From Lachnospiraceae bacterium (lineage in GTDB: Bacteria; Bacillota; Clostridia; Lachnospirales; Lachnospiraceae), in contig JAFUZJ010000019.1 in assembly GCA_017476665.1 (NCBI GenBank), positions 62,001 through 126,000 on the forward strand: a DNA stretch of 64,000 bases, read 5' to 3'. Shown here in pieces: positions 45,768-53,644 of this stretch. The notes under the pieces were generated by a model. The model saw nothing but the letters and a program-made list of their open reading frames with translations, made no database searches and was not told the DNA's origin. The number at the start of each line of letters is the position of its first letter. Positions within the stretch are counted from its first letter, which is position 1. The translations under genes were made by a program, and so were the position numbers.

Positions 45768-46166
45768 CTATGATTTACCTGCCAAATCACTTTTTATCTG
45801 ATCACAAAACAATGCTGCATTTTCTATTTGCTTTCTGGTCTCTTCTTTGAAAACAACATAAAAATCATCATAGTCACTGCCACTTCTAATCGTAAATGCT
45901 TTTGTTATAATATCCGATAACTCCACATCAAAAATTCCCGTTTTGATATACTCTTTTCGGAAATATGAAATATTGCCAGAATGCTTTACAAACTCAACTC
46001 CCTCCAAGGCAATCACGCTCCGTATCGCATGATATATGGCATAATATGCTCTGTTTGCAGCCCCCTTATAATCCTCATTTTCATATAACAGCCTCTATGA
46101 CTTCAAGCATTGTTCCGACTGCTCCAATCGATACTTTGATAAATCCTGTCTGCTGATATCACTCAT
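45768..46166 (-). pseudogene. HEPN-domain toxin (HepT-like), inactivated by an in-frame TAG
   Basis: Read from ATG 46166, the frame gives MSDISRQDLSKYRLEQSEQC and, after LKS, a TAG at codon 24 (46097-46095). The rest is an intact HEPN domain: NRAYYAIYHAIRS supplies the R-x6-H RNase motif, then ALEGVEFVKHSGNISYFRKEYIKTGIFD and SDYDDFYV. The start overlaps the MNT gene by eight bases, the normal order of HepT/MntA toxin-antitoxin pairs. No start with a site lies between the TAG and the catalytic motif, so active toxin should not be made unless the TAG is read through. Confidence 0.82.
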
Positions 46167-46497
46167 ACAAAACAACCCCCTCATTTTGTACATTCTGATA
46201 GAACTTTAATATATCCATTCTGTCATAAAAGGAATCCTTGTCATTTAATAAAAGTGATACCTCAATATCATGATCCAAGCTTACTCTGCTGGCAATTATG
46301 CTCACAGCGTCACGATATTTACGCACTTCTTCCTCTGAACAGTTCAATAATATCATAATGTCGATATCTGATTCCGAGGTAAAATCACCTCTTGCGTAGG
46401 AACCGTATAGAATTATTTTATATATCTTATCCTGCAACAGTTCTATTACTTTTTGAACTACACTTTGCGTTACTAACTGAATATTTTTATCAATCAT
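46159..46497 (-). CDS. MNT-domain nucleotidyltransferase antitoxin (MntA-like)
   Basis: 112 residues from ATG 46497 with AAGGGG upstream. The minimal nucleotidyltransferase motif GSx10DxD is complete: GSYARGDFTSESDID, and a further acidic residue follows in DHDIEVSLLL. In characterised pairs MntA transfers AMP to the HEPN toxin and silences it. Here the toxin gene carries a stop codon, so the antitoxin is left without a partner. The gene is AT-richer than the housekeeping genes around it, and a TATAAT (46556-46551) lies 54 bases upstream, consistent with acquired DNA. Confidence 0.88.
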   Translation of the reverse strand: MIDKNIQLVTQSVVQKVIELLQDKIYKIILYGSYARGDFTSESDIDIMILLNCSEEEVRKYRDAVSIIASRVSLDHDIEVSLLLNDKDSFYDRMDILKFYQNVQNEGVVLYE

Positions 46498-46635
46498 ATT
46501 TTCGCCCCTTATTTTTATATTGTTTTCAAAAACTAATACCACCTGTTTCTATTATACAACATTTTAATAAATCATTGATATAGTCTGTTCTGGTATTTTA
46601 TAACTCCGAATTTACTTGCTACAACCTCATAATCT

Positions 46636-47121
46636 CTATAGCAATATCATATCTGCTACCTTATCTATAGACAAATCACTTGTATCAATAGAATTCTCCA
46701 ATGATGAAAAGTAGGATAATGATTTCACGCTTATCTCAAGCCATTTATCAGTTCTCCATTCGCAATTTCTATCATTTTCCCAACGCCTAAGCAAATTCGC
46801 CTTATCGCATATCAGCGTAACGCTTCTAATATCCATTTGCAGCTTAGTTATACCTTCTATAATGCTTTCATACACCCAATGATTATCCATCAGCCATACC
46901 AATACAATCATTTGACACACTGAACATTTTCTATAGTTGTCAATCATATGAAGAATATTATCTATTGCCATAGTTTTTGTTTCACGATTTCCTACAAATG
47001 GATGGATATCTAAACACCAATCTCCGTCAATAAATGCAGTTCCCATATTGTTTTCTGATATATATTTTCCTACCGTAGTTTTCCCGACTCCCATAGGTCC
47101 ATTTATAATGATAACTTTCAT
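46636..47121 (-). CDS. Small P-loop kinase-like protein
   Basis: 161 residues from ATG 47121 (AAGGAG nine bases upstream). It opens MKVIIINGPMGVGKTTVG, a clear Walker A, followed by FIDGDWC, the acidic substrate strand of shikimate- or gluconate-kinase-like proteins, and a lid region LICDKANLLRRWENDR. It belongs to the AAA_33-type kinases whose substrates (nucleosides, sugars or antibiotics) cannot be told from sequence. It is AT-rich and lies between the MNT gene and a multi-hairpin element, so it is probably accessory DNA. Confidence 0.8.
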   Translation of the reverse strand: MKVIIINGPMGVGKTTVGKYISENNMGTAFIDGDWCLDIHPFVGNRETKTMAIDNILHMIDNYRKCSVCQMIVLVWLMDNHWVYESIIEGITKLQMDIRSVTLICDKANLLRRWENDRNCEWRTDKWLEISVKSLSYFSSLENSIDTSDLSIDKVADMILL

Positions 47122-47168
47122 ATCAAACACTCCTTTCAAGCCTATGCCTTGCTCAAGTAAAATCAAAG

Positions 47169-47285
47169 ACCCCGCAGCAAGCTACGGGGTATAAACGAAA
47201 CAAGTTTCGTTGACCCTCACGGCATATGCCGAAATCGGCAGCAAAATTGACATGCAAGCATGTCACCTTGGCTCATTGCTCGCGG
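47169..47285 (-). repeat. Multi-hairpin intergenic element
   Basis: Within 117 bases lie at least four short-loop inverted repeats: ACCCCG/CGGGGT (47169-47190, better paired in minus-strand RNA), AACGAAAC/GTTTCGTT (47194-47211), TGCCGA/TCGGCA (47227-47240, overlapping palindrome GGCATATGCC 47221-47230) and GACATGC/GCATGTC (47249-47264). Three have an AA loop on the plus strand (TT on the minus). The last stem in minus direction is followed by CTTTGATTTT, terminator-like. It contains no reading frame. I recall similar strings between genes in other gut Clostridia, but cannot verify this here. Confidence 0.7.
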
Positions 47286-47404
47286 GAATAAATCTACAAA
47301 TCCTTATTTATCTGCTCCAATCATACCACATTAAGCCCGTTCCCTCAATCTAAATAGTATCTCTACTTTATAGCTTATCTTTAGTAAATATTTTTTAATC
47401 AAAC

Positions 47405-47441
47405 AAAAAGAGGGCCGCATCTCAACGACACATCCCTCTTT
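47405..47441 (-). terminator. Terminator of the cotJ operon
   Basis: Minus strand AAAGAGGG-(19)-CCCTCTTT followed by TTGTTTG, 11 bases past the cotJC stop. The rest of the gap, 47286-47404, is AT-rich with nothing recognisable. Confidence 0.8.
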
Positions 47442-47451
47442 CTGAAAAACT

Positions 47452-48072
47452 CTATTTCTTCTGCCCTTTCCCATTCGTATCAAACCCGGGATTGAAAGCG
47501 TAGAAGTTCTTGGCATCCAAATGATCCTGTGTGATTCGCAGCGCCTCGCCGAATCGCTGGAAGTGCACAATCTCCCTTGCCCGCAGGAACTTGATGGGCG
47601 CGCTCACATCCGGATTATCCTGCACCAGACGCAGGATATTGTCATAGGTGGTGCGGGCCTTCTGCTCCGCCGCCATATCTTCCGTCAGATCCGTGATGAT
47701 ATCACCCTTTGACTGGAACTGATTGGCATTAAAGGGCACGCCGCCTGCCGCCTGCGGCCAGATGCCCAGCGTGTGATCTACATAATATTTGTCAAATCCG
47801 CTCTTTTCGATCTCATCCATGGACAGGTTGCGGGTGAGCTGATAGATGATGGCTGCCACCATCTCCAGATGCGCCAGCTCCTCCGTGCCGATATCCGTCA
47901 AAAGTCCCGCCACCTCTTTGTAAGGTGTCGCGTAGCGCTGGGACAGATAACGCATGCTGGCTCCCATCTCGCCGTCCGGTCCGCCGTACTGGGAGATAAT
48001 CGCCTGCGCTAGCTTTGCATCGGGCTTTTTGATATTTACGGGAAACTGCAGTCTCTTCTCATAATTCCACAT
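47452..48072 (-). CDS. cotJC: Spore coat protein CotJC (manganese catalase family)
   Basis: 206 residues. Di-manganese catalase ligands are visible: TEELAHLEMV, DMAAEQKARTTYDN and REIVHFQRFGEAL provide Glu and His pairs on a four-helix bundle. CotJC is laid down in the spore coat and may destroy peroxide. The opening MWNYEKRLQFPVNIKKPDAK is typical. The start overlaps the cotJB stop by one base. It completes a cotJA-cotJB-cotJC operon with a sigma-E-like promoter. Confidence 0.95.
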   Translation of the reverse strand: MWNYEKRLQFPVNIKKPDAKLAQAIISQYGGPDGEMGASMRYLSQRYATPYKEVAGLLTDIGTEELAHLEMVAAIIYQLTRNLSMDEIEKSGFDKYYVDHTLGIWPQAAGGVPFNANQFQSKGDIITDLTEDMAAEQKARTTYDNILRLVQDNPDVSAPIKFLRAREIVHFQRFGEALRITQDHLDAKNFYAFNPGFDTNGKGQKK

Positions 48073-48326
48073 CAGTCACACACTCCTTCCCAGGGCAGAG
48101 GTGCCTCGCCCCAACTCCAGTCTTTGCCGCATTCCACCATACTGAGCGTCAGCGGGAAATGGGTTCTGGAAAATTCCTTTTCCATCTGTGTCTTGATGCG
48201 GTTGTAGTGATTAAAATACTCCATGGCACTGCGGTCATGGGGATGGGTGTCCAGATACAGCGCCAGTTCCACCACTGTGAAACCAACGATCCCGATATCC
48301 TTCAACATCTGCTGTTCATGATTCAT
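48072..48326 (-). CDS. cotJB: Spore coat protein CotJB
   Basis: 84 residues from ATG 48326, nine bases after AAGGAG; another ATG three codons earlier directly follows that site and is unlikely. Family hallmarks are FTVVELALYLDTHPHD near the N-terminus, YFNHYN and the C-terminal DWSWGEAPLPWEG. CotJB is needed with CotJA and CotJC for coat assembly. The start overlaps the cotJA stop (ATGA). Confidence 0.94.
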   Translation of the reverse strand: MNHEQQMLKDIGIVGFTVVELALYLDTHPHDRSAMEYFNHYNRIKTQMEKEFSRTHFPLTLSMVECGKDWSWGEAPLPWEGVCD

Positions 48327-48493
48327 GACGTGCATCTCCTTCCCGTGAAAGGCTTGTTCAATTCAGGGAAGATGGTGCCGGCATAGAATGCCTTTTCCAG
48401 ATCATCATAAATGCCGTTAAAATGCTGCCAGGGCACATACGCCATGGCAACCGGAAATTTGTCGGGATACTCGTCAAATTTATAATCCTGCAT
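48323..48493 (-). CDS. cotJA: Spore coat-associated protein CotJA
   Basis: 56 residues, short and easily missed. It starts at ATG 48493 after an AGAGGA site and ends in the TGA that overlaps cotJB. The CotJA core is plain: AMAYVPWQHFNGIYDDLEKA, then FYAGTIFPELNKPF and a Cys near the end. It is acidic and aromatic-rich. First gene of the cotJABC operon. Confidence 0.9.
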   Translation of the reverse strand: MQDYKFDEYPDKFPVAMAYVPWQHFNGIYDDLEKAFYAGTIFPELNKPFTGRRCTS

Positions 48494-48534
48494 ATGATCT
48501 TCCTCTCATACTTATGATTGTTTTGGTTACTAAC

Positions 48535-48542
48535 ATAGTATG
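48535..48542 (-). promoter_or_regulatory. Sigma-E-like -10 element of cotJABC
   Basis: CATACTAT on the minus strand matches the sporulation sigma-E -10 pattern CATACAnT at all but one or two positions, 41 bases before cotJA. No strong -35 element is seen at the usual distance. cotJ genes are sigma-E-controlled in Bacillus, which supports the reading. Confidence 0.5.
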
Positions 48543-48590
48543 AAAATCCGAAAAATCTGTGCCGAAATAATTACCCGTCCGGAAACTGCT

Positions 48591-50018
48591 CTAGGATGCA
48601 GGAAAATGACGTTTCCGAAACAGCCTGCTTTTTAGTTTCTTCCAATCGAAAGGAATCAACGGATACAGATAGCTTCTGCCCGCCACGGTCTGGTTACAGA
48701 GCAGCGTAAGCACGGCAAACCCGATGGCGCCCGTATACCCATATACCCCGAACACCGCCGTGGCGATCAATGCGATCACCCGCATGAATTTCAGCGCGTA
48801 TCCCAGTTCATAATTGGCCTGGGTATAGTTGGCAATGGCCACAAACGCCATATACAACATCACCTCGCTGGAAAACCAGCCACTTTTTACGGAGAATTCC
48901 CCCAGCACCAACGCTGCCATGACACTAAGTGGTGTGCTGAGCATGCTGGGCGTATTCACCGCCGCCAGCTTCAGTCCGTCGATGGCCAGTTCCAGGATCA
49001 GAAACTGCCAGATCAACGGGATATTGGGCGCCTCTTTCAGTTCAATAAACTCAAATCCACCCGGCACCAGTTCCATCCGCTGCATGAGCAATAAATAGGT
49101 CGGTGTCACGATATAGGTCATAATCGCGATTACAAATCGGGCCAGCCGCAGATAAGTTCCGGTGATCGGCGGAAAATAGTAGTCGTCCGCCTCGTCCAAA
49201 ATATCAAAGAGCGTGATCGGCAGGATCATAGCGGATGGTGAATTATCTACAAGAATCACGATATTTCCCTCCAAAATCTGCGCGGCCGCAGTATCCGGTC
49301 TCTCTGTATATTTAAATTTAGGAAATGGGTTGAACCACTTCCGCTTATAAATACATTCCGCCAGACTCTCCTGGTTCATGGTAAGGGATTCTGTCTGAAT
49401 CCCTGCGACCTTCTGTCGAATATCCTGCAACAACTTCTCATCTACTCTGTCAGTCATATAGCAGAGCACCACATCCGTCTGAGAACACTCTCCCACCTTC
49501 TGGATCTCCATTCGCAGCTTTTCACTCCGGATCCGTCTGCGGATCAGGGCTGTGTTAAACGCCACCGTCTCCACGAAGCCATCCTTGGAACCGCGCAGTG
49601 CTTTATCCTTCTCCGGCTCCTCCACGCTGCGGGCAGGATAATTTCTGGCATCTATAATGACCGCTTTCTCATATCCCTCCACCAAAAGCACAAACATCCC
49701 GGACAAAAGCGCCGTCAACACCTTTTGAACATCAGTCTCCGGATTCGCCTCCACATGCGGAATACAATGTTCAATAAAACCATCCGCATCCTGAGGCACC
49801 TTCTCCGGCGGCAGACTAATAAAAAACTGAAGCAGTTTCTGTAACAGTTCATCCTTGCCGAATCCGTTGATCAAATACATACAGGCTTGCCTGTCACCGA
49901 TTGCCATGGTTCGATGTATGATGTCAAAGTTCTGCGCCAATCCCAGTACCTGATCCATATGATCCATATTCGCCTGCAAATCTGCATACAAATTTTGTTG
50001 TTTTCCGATTTCCCTCAT
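48591..50018 (-). CDS. Spore germination protein, GerA/SpoVAF family
   Basis: 475 residues. The large N-terminal soluble domain contains RGSKDGFVETVAFNTALIRRRI and SQTDVVLCYM, and the membrane part (about 270-460) has five or so helices with ITLFDILDEADDYYFPPI, AVNTPSMLSTPLSVMAALVLGEF and the C-terminal YPLIPFDWKKLKSRLF. These fit GerA-A subunits; the RGSxDGFVET form is closest to SpoVAF, which boosts release of dipicolinic acid. No gerB/gerC-type partners or spoVA genes are adjacent. Its Shine-Dalgarno lies inside the 3' arm of the dut terminator. Confidence 0.9.
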   Translation of the reverse strand: MREIGKQQNLYADLQANMDHMDQVLGLAQNFDIIHRTMAIGDRQACMYLINGFGKDELLQKLLQFFISLPPEKVPQDADGFIEHCIPHVEANPETDVQKVLTALLSGMFVLLVEGYEKAVIIDARNYPARSVEEPEKDKALRGSKDGFVETVAFNTALIRRRIRSEKLRMEIQKVGECSQTDVVLCYMTDRVDEKLLQDIRQKVAGIQTESLTMNQESLAECIYKRKWFNPFPKFKYTERPDTAAAQILEGNIVILVDNSPSAMILPITLFDILDEADDYYFPPITGTYLRLARFVIAIMTYIVTPTYLLLMQRMELVPGGFEFIELKEAPNIPLIWQFLILELAIDGLKLAAVNTPSMLSTPLSVMAALVLGEFSVKSGWFSSEVMLYMAFVAIANYTQANYELGYALKFMRVIALIATAVFGVYGYTGAIGFAVLTLLCNQTVAGRSYLYPLIPFDWKKLKSRLFRKRHFPAS

Positions 50019-50074
50019 AAAACAAAAACCTCCCGGCCAACACTTTTCCTTATCCTTTAGTGTCGCCCGGGAAG
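50019..50074 (-). terminator. dut terminator overlapping the germination gene's ribosome-binding site
   Basis: Minus strand CTTCCCGG ... ACACT-(14)-AGTGT ... CCGGGAGG followed by TTTTTGTTTT: two stacked stems and a T run, 36 bases past the dut stop. The right arm GGGAGG is also the Shine-Dalgarno of the next gene, ten bases before its ATG. Confidence 0.8.
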
Positions 50075-50109
50075 AAATTTTTATCCATCTTATTCTCTCT
50101 TATTAAAAT

Positions 50110-50622
50110 CTACTTCGTCGTGCTTCCGAATCCACCGTTCCGCACACCGTCTGCCTCATCATCCACCGTAATCCCATACTCCAGAAAAATTCCCTGTACC
50201 AGTCCCGTTCCTGCCGCGACCTCTACAGTCTTTCCCTCATTAGAATCGTTAGTCAGTTTCAGGAAAATATGACCCTCATTGTCAGAATGAAAATAATCGC
50301 TGTCAATGATGCCCACCGTGTTGTTCATCTGCAGGCGGAACTTGAAGCCCAGCCCGCTTCTGGGATAAATCTTCAACACCCAGTTTTCATCCATCTTCGC
50401 CCGGATTCCCGTGGGGATTTTGATGGTCGCTCCCGGCGGCAGAGAAAACGCAAACGGCGCAAAGAAGTCATACCCCGCACTCCCGCTGGTAGCCCGCTTC
50501 GGAAGGCTCAAAGACTCATACATATCTTTGATATCCTCCTCCGTATACTGCGGGAAATCCTCCTTCATCGCATTTACAAAATTGTCCTGGCTCACCTTAA
50601 AAAACTGCGCAATCCTCTGCAT
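50110..50622 (-). CDS. dut: dUTP diphosphatase
   Basis: 170 residues. It hydrolyses dUTP to dUMP, keeping uracil out of DNA and feeding dTMP synthesis. Trimeric dUTPase motifs: AGYDFFAP (49-56), PRSGLGF (87-93), GIIDSDY (104-110) and the C-terminal RNGGFGST (161-168). The first 40 residues (MQRIAQFFKVSQDNFVNAM) are an extra N-terminal extension not needed for the fold. It follows nrdG by 27 bases and closes the nrd operon, so dNTP supply and dUTP clean-up share control. Confidence 0.96.
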   Translation of the reverse strand: MQRIAQFFKVSQDNFVNAMKEDFPQYTEEDIKDMYESLSLPKRATSGSAGYDFFAPFAFSLPPGATIKIPTGIRAKMDENWVLKIYPRSGLGFKFRLQMNNTVGIIDSDYFHSDNEGHIFLKLTNDSNEGKTVEVAAGTGLVQGIFLEYGITVDDEADGVRNGGFGSTTK

Positions 50623-50649
50623 AGTCTGTCCTCACTTATCTTTTTTCTG

Positions 50650-51237
50650 CTACAGCAGACACGACGTCACCGGCATATCCTGCATGGTCTGTCTGGCTTC
50701 CCGCTCATCCTTCTCATTGGAATAATCCGGGCAATGCAGCACCGGCGCTGCATCCTCTCCCTGCTCTTTCATCTTCTGCAAGGTTGCCTGCACATCGATC
50801 ACACGCTGATTCCGGCTTCCTTTCCAGAGGAGCTTCACATCCCGCTTATCCATCTCAAATTCTCCGTCCACCAATACATCCACATAAGGCCAGATGGAAT
50901 AATGTATAATATTTTCCCAGGTGTCTCCCGTATAGAGCCATATGGTCTTATTCGGGTATTTCTCTTTGATCTCAATGATAAGATTCTTCACGTCCAACCG
51001 GTTTGCCGGATGCAGCGGATCTCCGCCGGAAAACGTGATTCCCGAAATATAGCTTTTATCCAATTGTTCAAAAATTTCCTGCTTTGCCTTGTCGTCAAAT
51101 AACAGCCCGCCGTCCGGATCCCAGGTGATCGGATTCTGGCATCCTTTACAGCAATGATTGCAGCCGGCTACCCACAGCACCACGCGCAGGCCGTCGCCAT
51201 TCAGCATATCATCTTTCGTGATATTGTGATATCTCAT
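50650..51237 (-). CDS. nrdG: Anaerobic ribonucleotide reductase activating enzyme
   Basis: 195 residues, radical SAM. The cluster motif is C26-x3-C30-x2-C33 in GCNHCCKGCQNP; FSGGDPLHPAN is the SAM-binding GGE-like strand. It makes the glycyl radical on NrdD. The C-terminal 30 residues (after RVIDVQATL), including two Cys, extend beyond the usual end. It lies 36 bases downstream of nrdD. Confidence 0.96.
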   Translation of the reverse strand: MRYHNITKDDMLNGDGLRVVLWVAGCNHCCKGCQNPITWDPDGGLLFDDKAKQEIFEQLDKSYISGITFSGGDPLHPANRLDVKNLIIEIKEKYPNKTIWLYTGDTWENIIHYSIWPYVDVLVDGEFEMDKRDVKLLWKGSRNQRVIDVQATLQKMKEQGEDAAPVLHCPDYSNEKDEREARQTMQDMPVTSCLL

Positions 51238-51273
51238 GTCTGTTTACTCCCCCGCTCTCGTTCACGCACACTC

Positions 51274-53463
51274 TTACATACTCTTCCGCTCAGCGATCTC
51301 CGCCATCTTGGCGTCATTGAGCCTGGTGTCTCCATGCACACGAGAGTAGGACAGATAACCGTTCATTCTGTCAATCTTGGTCAGATTGCGGCTGCCGCAC
51401 TTCGGGCAGACATCCATCTCCAATTCCTGATGTCCGCAATCATCACAATAAGCAAGGGACAGATTCACGCCCTCGTAAAATCCCATATCCATTGCTCTGT
51501 GGATCAGTGTTTTCACCGCCTCGATATTGTAATCGATGGGATATTTCACATACTGTATCTTACCGCCATTGCTCAGATCCCAGAACCTGTCCTCCAGATC
51601 CTGCTTCTGGATCGGGGTGATATCCTCCGTCACATGGCAATGGAAGCTGTTGGATACATATTCTCTGTCGGAAACGCCCTCCACAATACCGTACTTCTTT
51701 CTAAACTGCTTGACCTGCAGACCGCAGAGGTTCTCCGCGGGCGTGCCGTAAATAGCATACAGATTGCCGTCCGCCTCCTTAAACTCACTGATGCGCTTAT
51801 TGATGTGCTCCATCACTTCCAATGCAAACTCTCCGTCTTCCACAAGAGATTTCCCATTGTACAGCTCCTGTAACTCATTCAGCGCCGTAATACCGAAGCT
51901 TGCGGTGGCAGACTTTAATAGCGGCTTGATCTTGTCAGTCAATTTTAAGTGACCGCCCAGGAAACCGCCCTCGCAATAAGCCAACGGATTCGTGGATGCG
52001 CGCATCTCACCCAGATAAGCATAGGTTCTGATGTGCAGCTGACGGATCAGATTCAGATAATAATCCAGAACCTCATAGAAATCCCTGCTCTCCTTACGGG
52101 ACTTTGCCAGGATCATGGGCAGATGCAGGGATACCGCACCGATATTAAACCGGCCCACAAAGATTGGCTTATCCTGATCATCCGCAGGATGCATGCCGCC
52201 TCTCTCATACCAGGGGGACAAAAAAGCTCTGCACCCCATCGGAGACACGATCCTGCCGTACTGTTTATACATGCTTGCCACATAACCCTTACCGGTCAGG
52301 CTCAGCCAATCCGGATACATGGTCTTGGCGGAACATTCCACTCCCGCATTGAACACATCCTCCAGCTCCCCGCCGGGTCCATGCAGCTTCTCATCATACA
52401 AAAATACAATTTTCGGGAAAAGAACCGGTTTCTTGTGATCCTTTTTCCCCTGTCCTTCTTTCCGGACGCGTAGCATGGTGATGGTTGCCAGCTTTGCAAA
52501 TCTTCCGGTTCCGGTTCCCGCCGTCACGGTGATGAAAGGATAATCTCCTCTGCTGGATGCAACCGTATTGAACTTATACTCCCACCCCTGGAAGCCCTGT
52601 TCATATTCTTTCACCACATCATTGTAGCTTTCTTCTTCCGCCTTCTCGTCATCCACACCCAGTCTCTTATATTTCTCCAGATTTCTCTTATAGGACTTTT
52701 CTGCATAGGGCTCCAGGATCAGATCCACACTGGGCACTGTAAAACCGCCGTACTGCTGGCTGGCCGCGCTGAGCACAATATCGCCGATGACATCAAACGC
52801 TACATCCAGAGATTTGGGCTCATTATACCAGATGTTGCCCATCTCAAACCCGCCTGTGAGCACACTCTGCACGTCAAAAAGACAGCAGTTCATGGTATCT
52901 CTTCTGGCAGACATGTCATGAACATAAATATAGCCGTCCCTGCAGGCCTGAATTTCCTCTGTGGTCAAAAAGAACTTCTGATACAGTTCTTTGTTCAACT
53001 GGTTAAAGATCAGACTCCGCTTGGTGGAAACCAAAGCAGAATCCGTGTTTGCATTTTCCTTGTCCCCGATATACATAATGGACTGGCTCTTTTTGTATAC
53101 ATCATCCAGCATACGGACAAAATCCTGCTTATAATTGCGGTAATCTCTGTAGCTTTTTGCCACGATGGGCTTCACCTGCTCCAGGGCGCTCTCCACAATA
53201 TTATGCATGATCGGAATGGGGATCTCATCTGCCTCCAGTTCATTCACCTTATCTACCACATATTGGCAGATCTTGCGTTCCTCGTCTTTGGTAAATTTGG
53301 TCAAAGCCCTGTAGGCGCTCTTGCCCACAGCATTGATCACCTTCTGGACATTAAAGGCTTCCTTGCTGCCGTCCTTTTTGATCACATACACGGTTTTCGC
53401 CGGCTTGTACTCCGCCCCAAAATCAATGTCCTGGCTGGTGGTCTGGTCAAAATTACTGCTCAT
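51274..53463 (-). CDS. nrdD: Anaerobic ribonucleoside-triphosphate reductase
   Basis: 729 residues from ATG 53463 (AAGGGG upstream); an in-frame ATG 22 codons earlier lies inside the regulatory region. Class III reductase: N-terminal ATP-cone (about 25-115, VYVIKKDGSKEAFNVQKV), ten-stranded barrel with substrate Cys regions, C-terminal zinc site CDDCG ... CPKCG from residue 673, and the glycyl radical Gly702 in RMNGYL. It makes dNTPs only without oxygen, strong evidence for an anaerobe. Two NrdR-like boxes precede it. Confidence 0.97.
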   Translation of the reverse strand: MSSNFDQTTSQDIDFGAEYKPAKTVYVIKKDGSKEAFNVQKVINAVGKSAYRALTKFTKDEERKICQYVVDKVNELEADEIPIPIMHNIVESALEQVKPIVAKSYRDYRNYKQDFVRMLDDVYKKSQSIMYIGDKENANTDSALVSTKRSLIFNQLNKELYQKFFLTTEEIQACRDGYIYVHDMSARRDTMNCCLFDVQSVLTGGFEMGNIWYNEPKSLDVAFDVIGDIVLSAASQQYGGFTVPSVDLILEPYAEKSYKRNLEKYKRLGVDDEKAEEESYNDVVKEYEQGFQGWEYKFNTVASSRGDYPFITVTAGTGTGRFAKLATITMLRVRKEGQGKKDHKKPVLFPKIVFLYDEKLHGPGGELEDVFNAGVECSAKTMYPDWLSLTGKGYVASMYKQYGRIVSPMGCRAFLSPWYERGGMHPADDQDKPIFVGRFNIGAVSLHLPMILAKSRKESRDFYEVLDYYLNLIRQLHIRTYAYLGEMRASTNPLAYCEGGFLGGHLKLTDKIKPLLKSATASFGITALNELQELYNGKSLVEDGEFALEVMEHINKRISEFKEADGNLYAIYGTPAENLCGLQVKQFRKKYGIVEGVSDREYVSNSFHCHVTEDITPIQKQDLEDRFWDLSNGGKIQYVKYPIDYNIEAVKTLIHRAMDMGFYEGVNLSLAYCDDCGHQELEMDVCPKCGSRNLTKIDRMNGYLSYSRVHGDTRLNDAKMAEIAERKSM

Positions 53464-53500
53464 ATCTGTCCCCTTCTTTCCCTTGTTCGCGGCTGATAAA

Positions 53501-53516
53501 ATACAATATATGGTGT
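53501..53516 (-). promoter_or_regulatory. NrdR-box-like site, proximal
   Basis: Minus strand ACACCATATATTGTAT, close to the NrdR consensus acaCwATATaTwGtgt. It pairs with a second site whose centre lies 30 bases away, about three helical turns, as in known NrdR operators. Confidence 0.7.
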
Positions 53517-53530
53517 TATTTAATTTCAAA

Positions 53531-53546
53531 ATTCAACATATTGTGC
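53531..53546 (-). promoter_or_regulatory. NrdR-box-like site, distal
   Basis: Minus strand GCACAATATGTTGAAT: the core CAATATGTTG fits the NrdR pattern CwAtATaTwG. It lies just downstream of the predicted transcription start, where a bound repressor would block elongation or initiation. Confidence 0.65.
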
Positions 53547-53557
53547 CACTATGTACA

Positions 53558-53586
53558 AGTATAGGAAACTATCTTCTCCTTGTCAA
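53558..53586 (-). promoter_or_regulatory. Sigma-A promoter of nrdD-nrdG-dut
   Basis: Minus strand: perfect TTGACA (53586-53581), 17-base spacer, TATACT (53563-53558); start predicted near 53551, giving a leader of about 88 bases that contains both NrdR-like boxes. Confidence 0.85.
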
Positions 53587-53611
53587 CGCATCCATCTGCA
53601 AAAAATCTAAC

Positions 53612-53644
53612 AAAAAAGATGTCTAAATTTTAGACATCTTTTTT
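53612..53644 (-). terminator. Terminator of the nucleoside-salvage operon
   Basis: Near-perfect palindrome: AAAAAAGATGTCTAAA followed by its complement ending in TTTTTT. It includes the last codons and TAA of the WYL gene, so the coding end doubles as the terminator. A-rich and T-rich flanks could let it act in both directions. Confidence 0.88.

Noticed and set aside
36927-46097. Two in-frame TAG codons (serine hydrolase, HEPN) as evidence for TAG recoding, e.g. pyrrolysine.
   Set aside because: TAG is used as a normal final stop elsewhere in the window (germination gene at 48591-48593), the two genes are unrelated to methylamine enzymes, and simple decay explains both.
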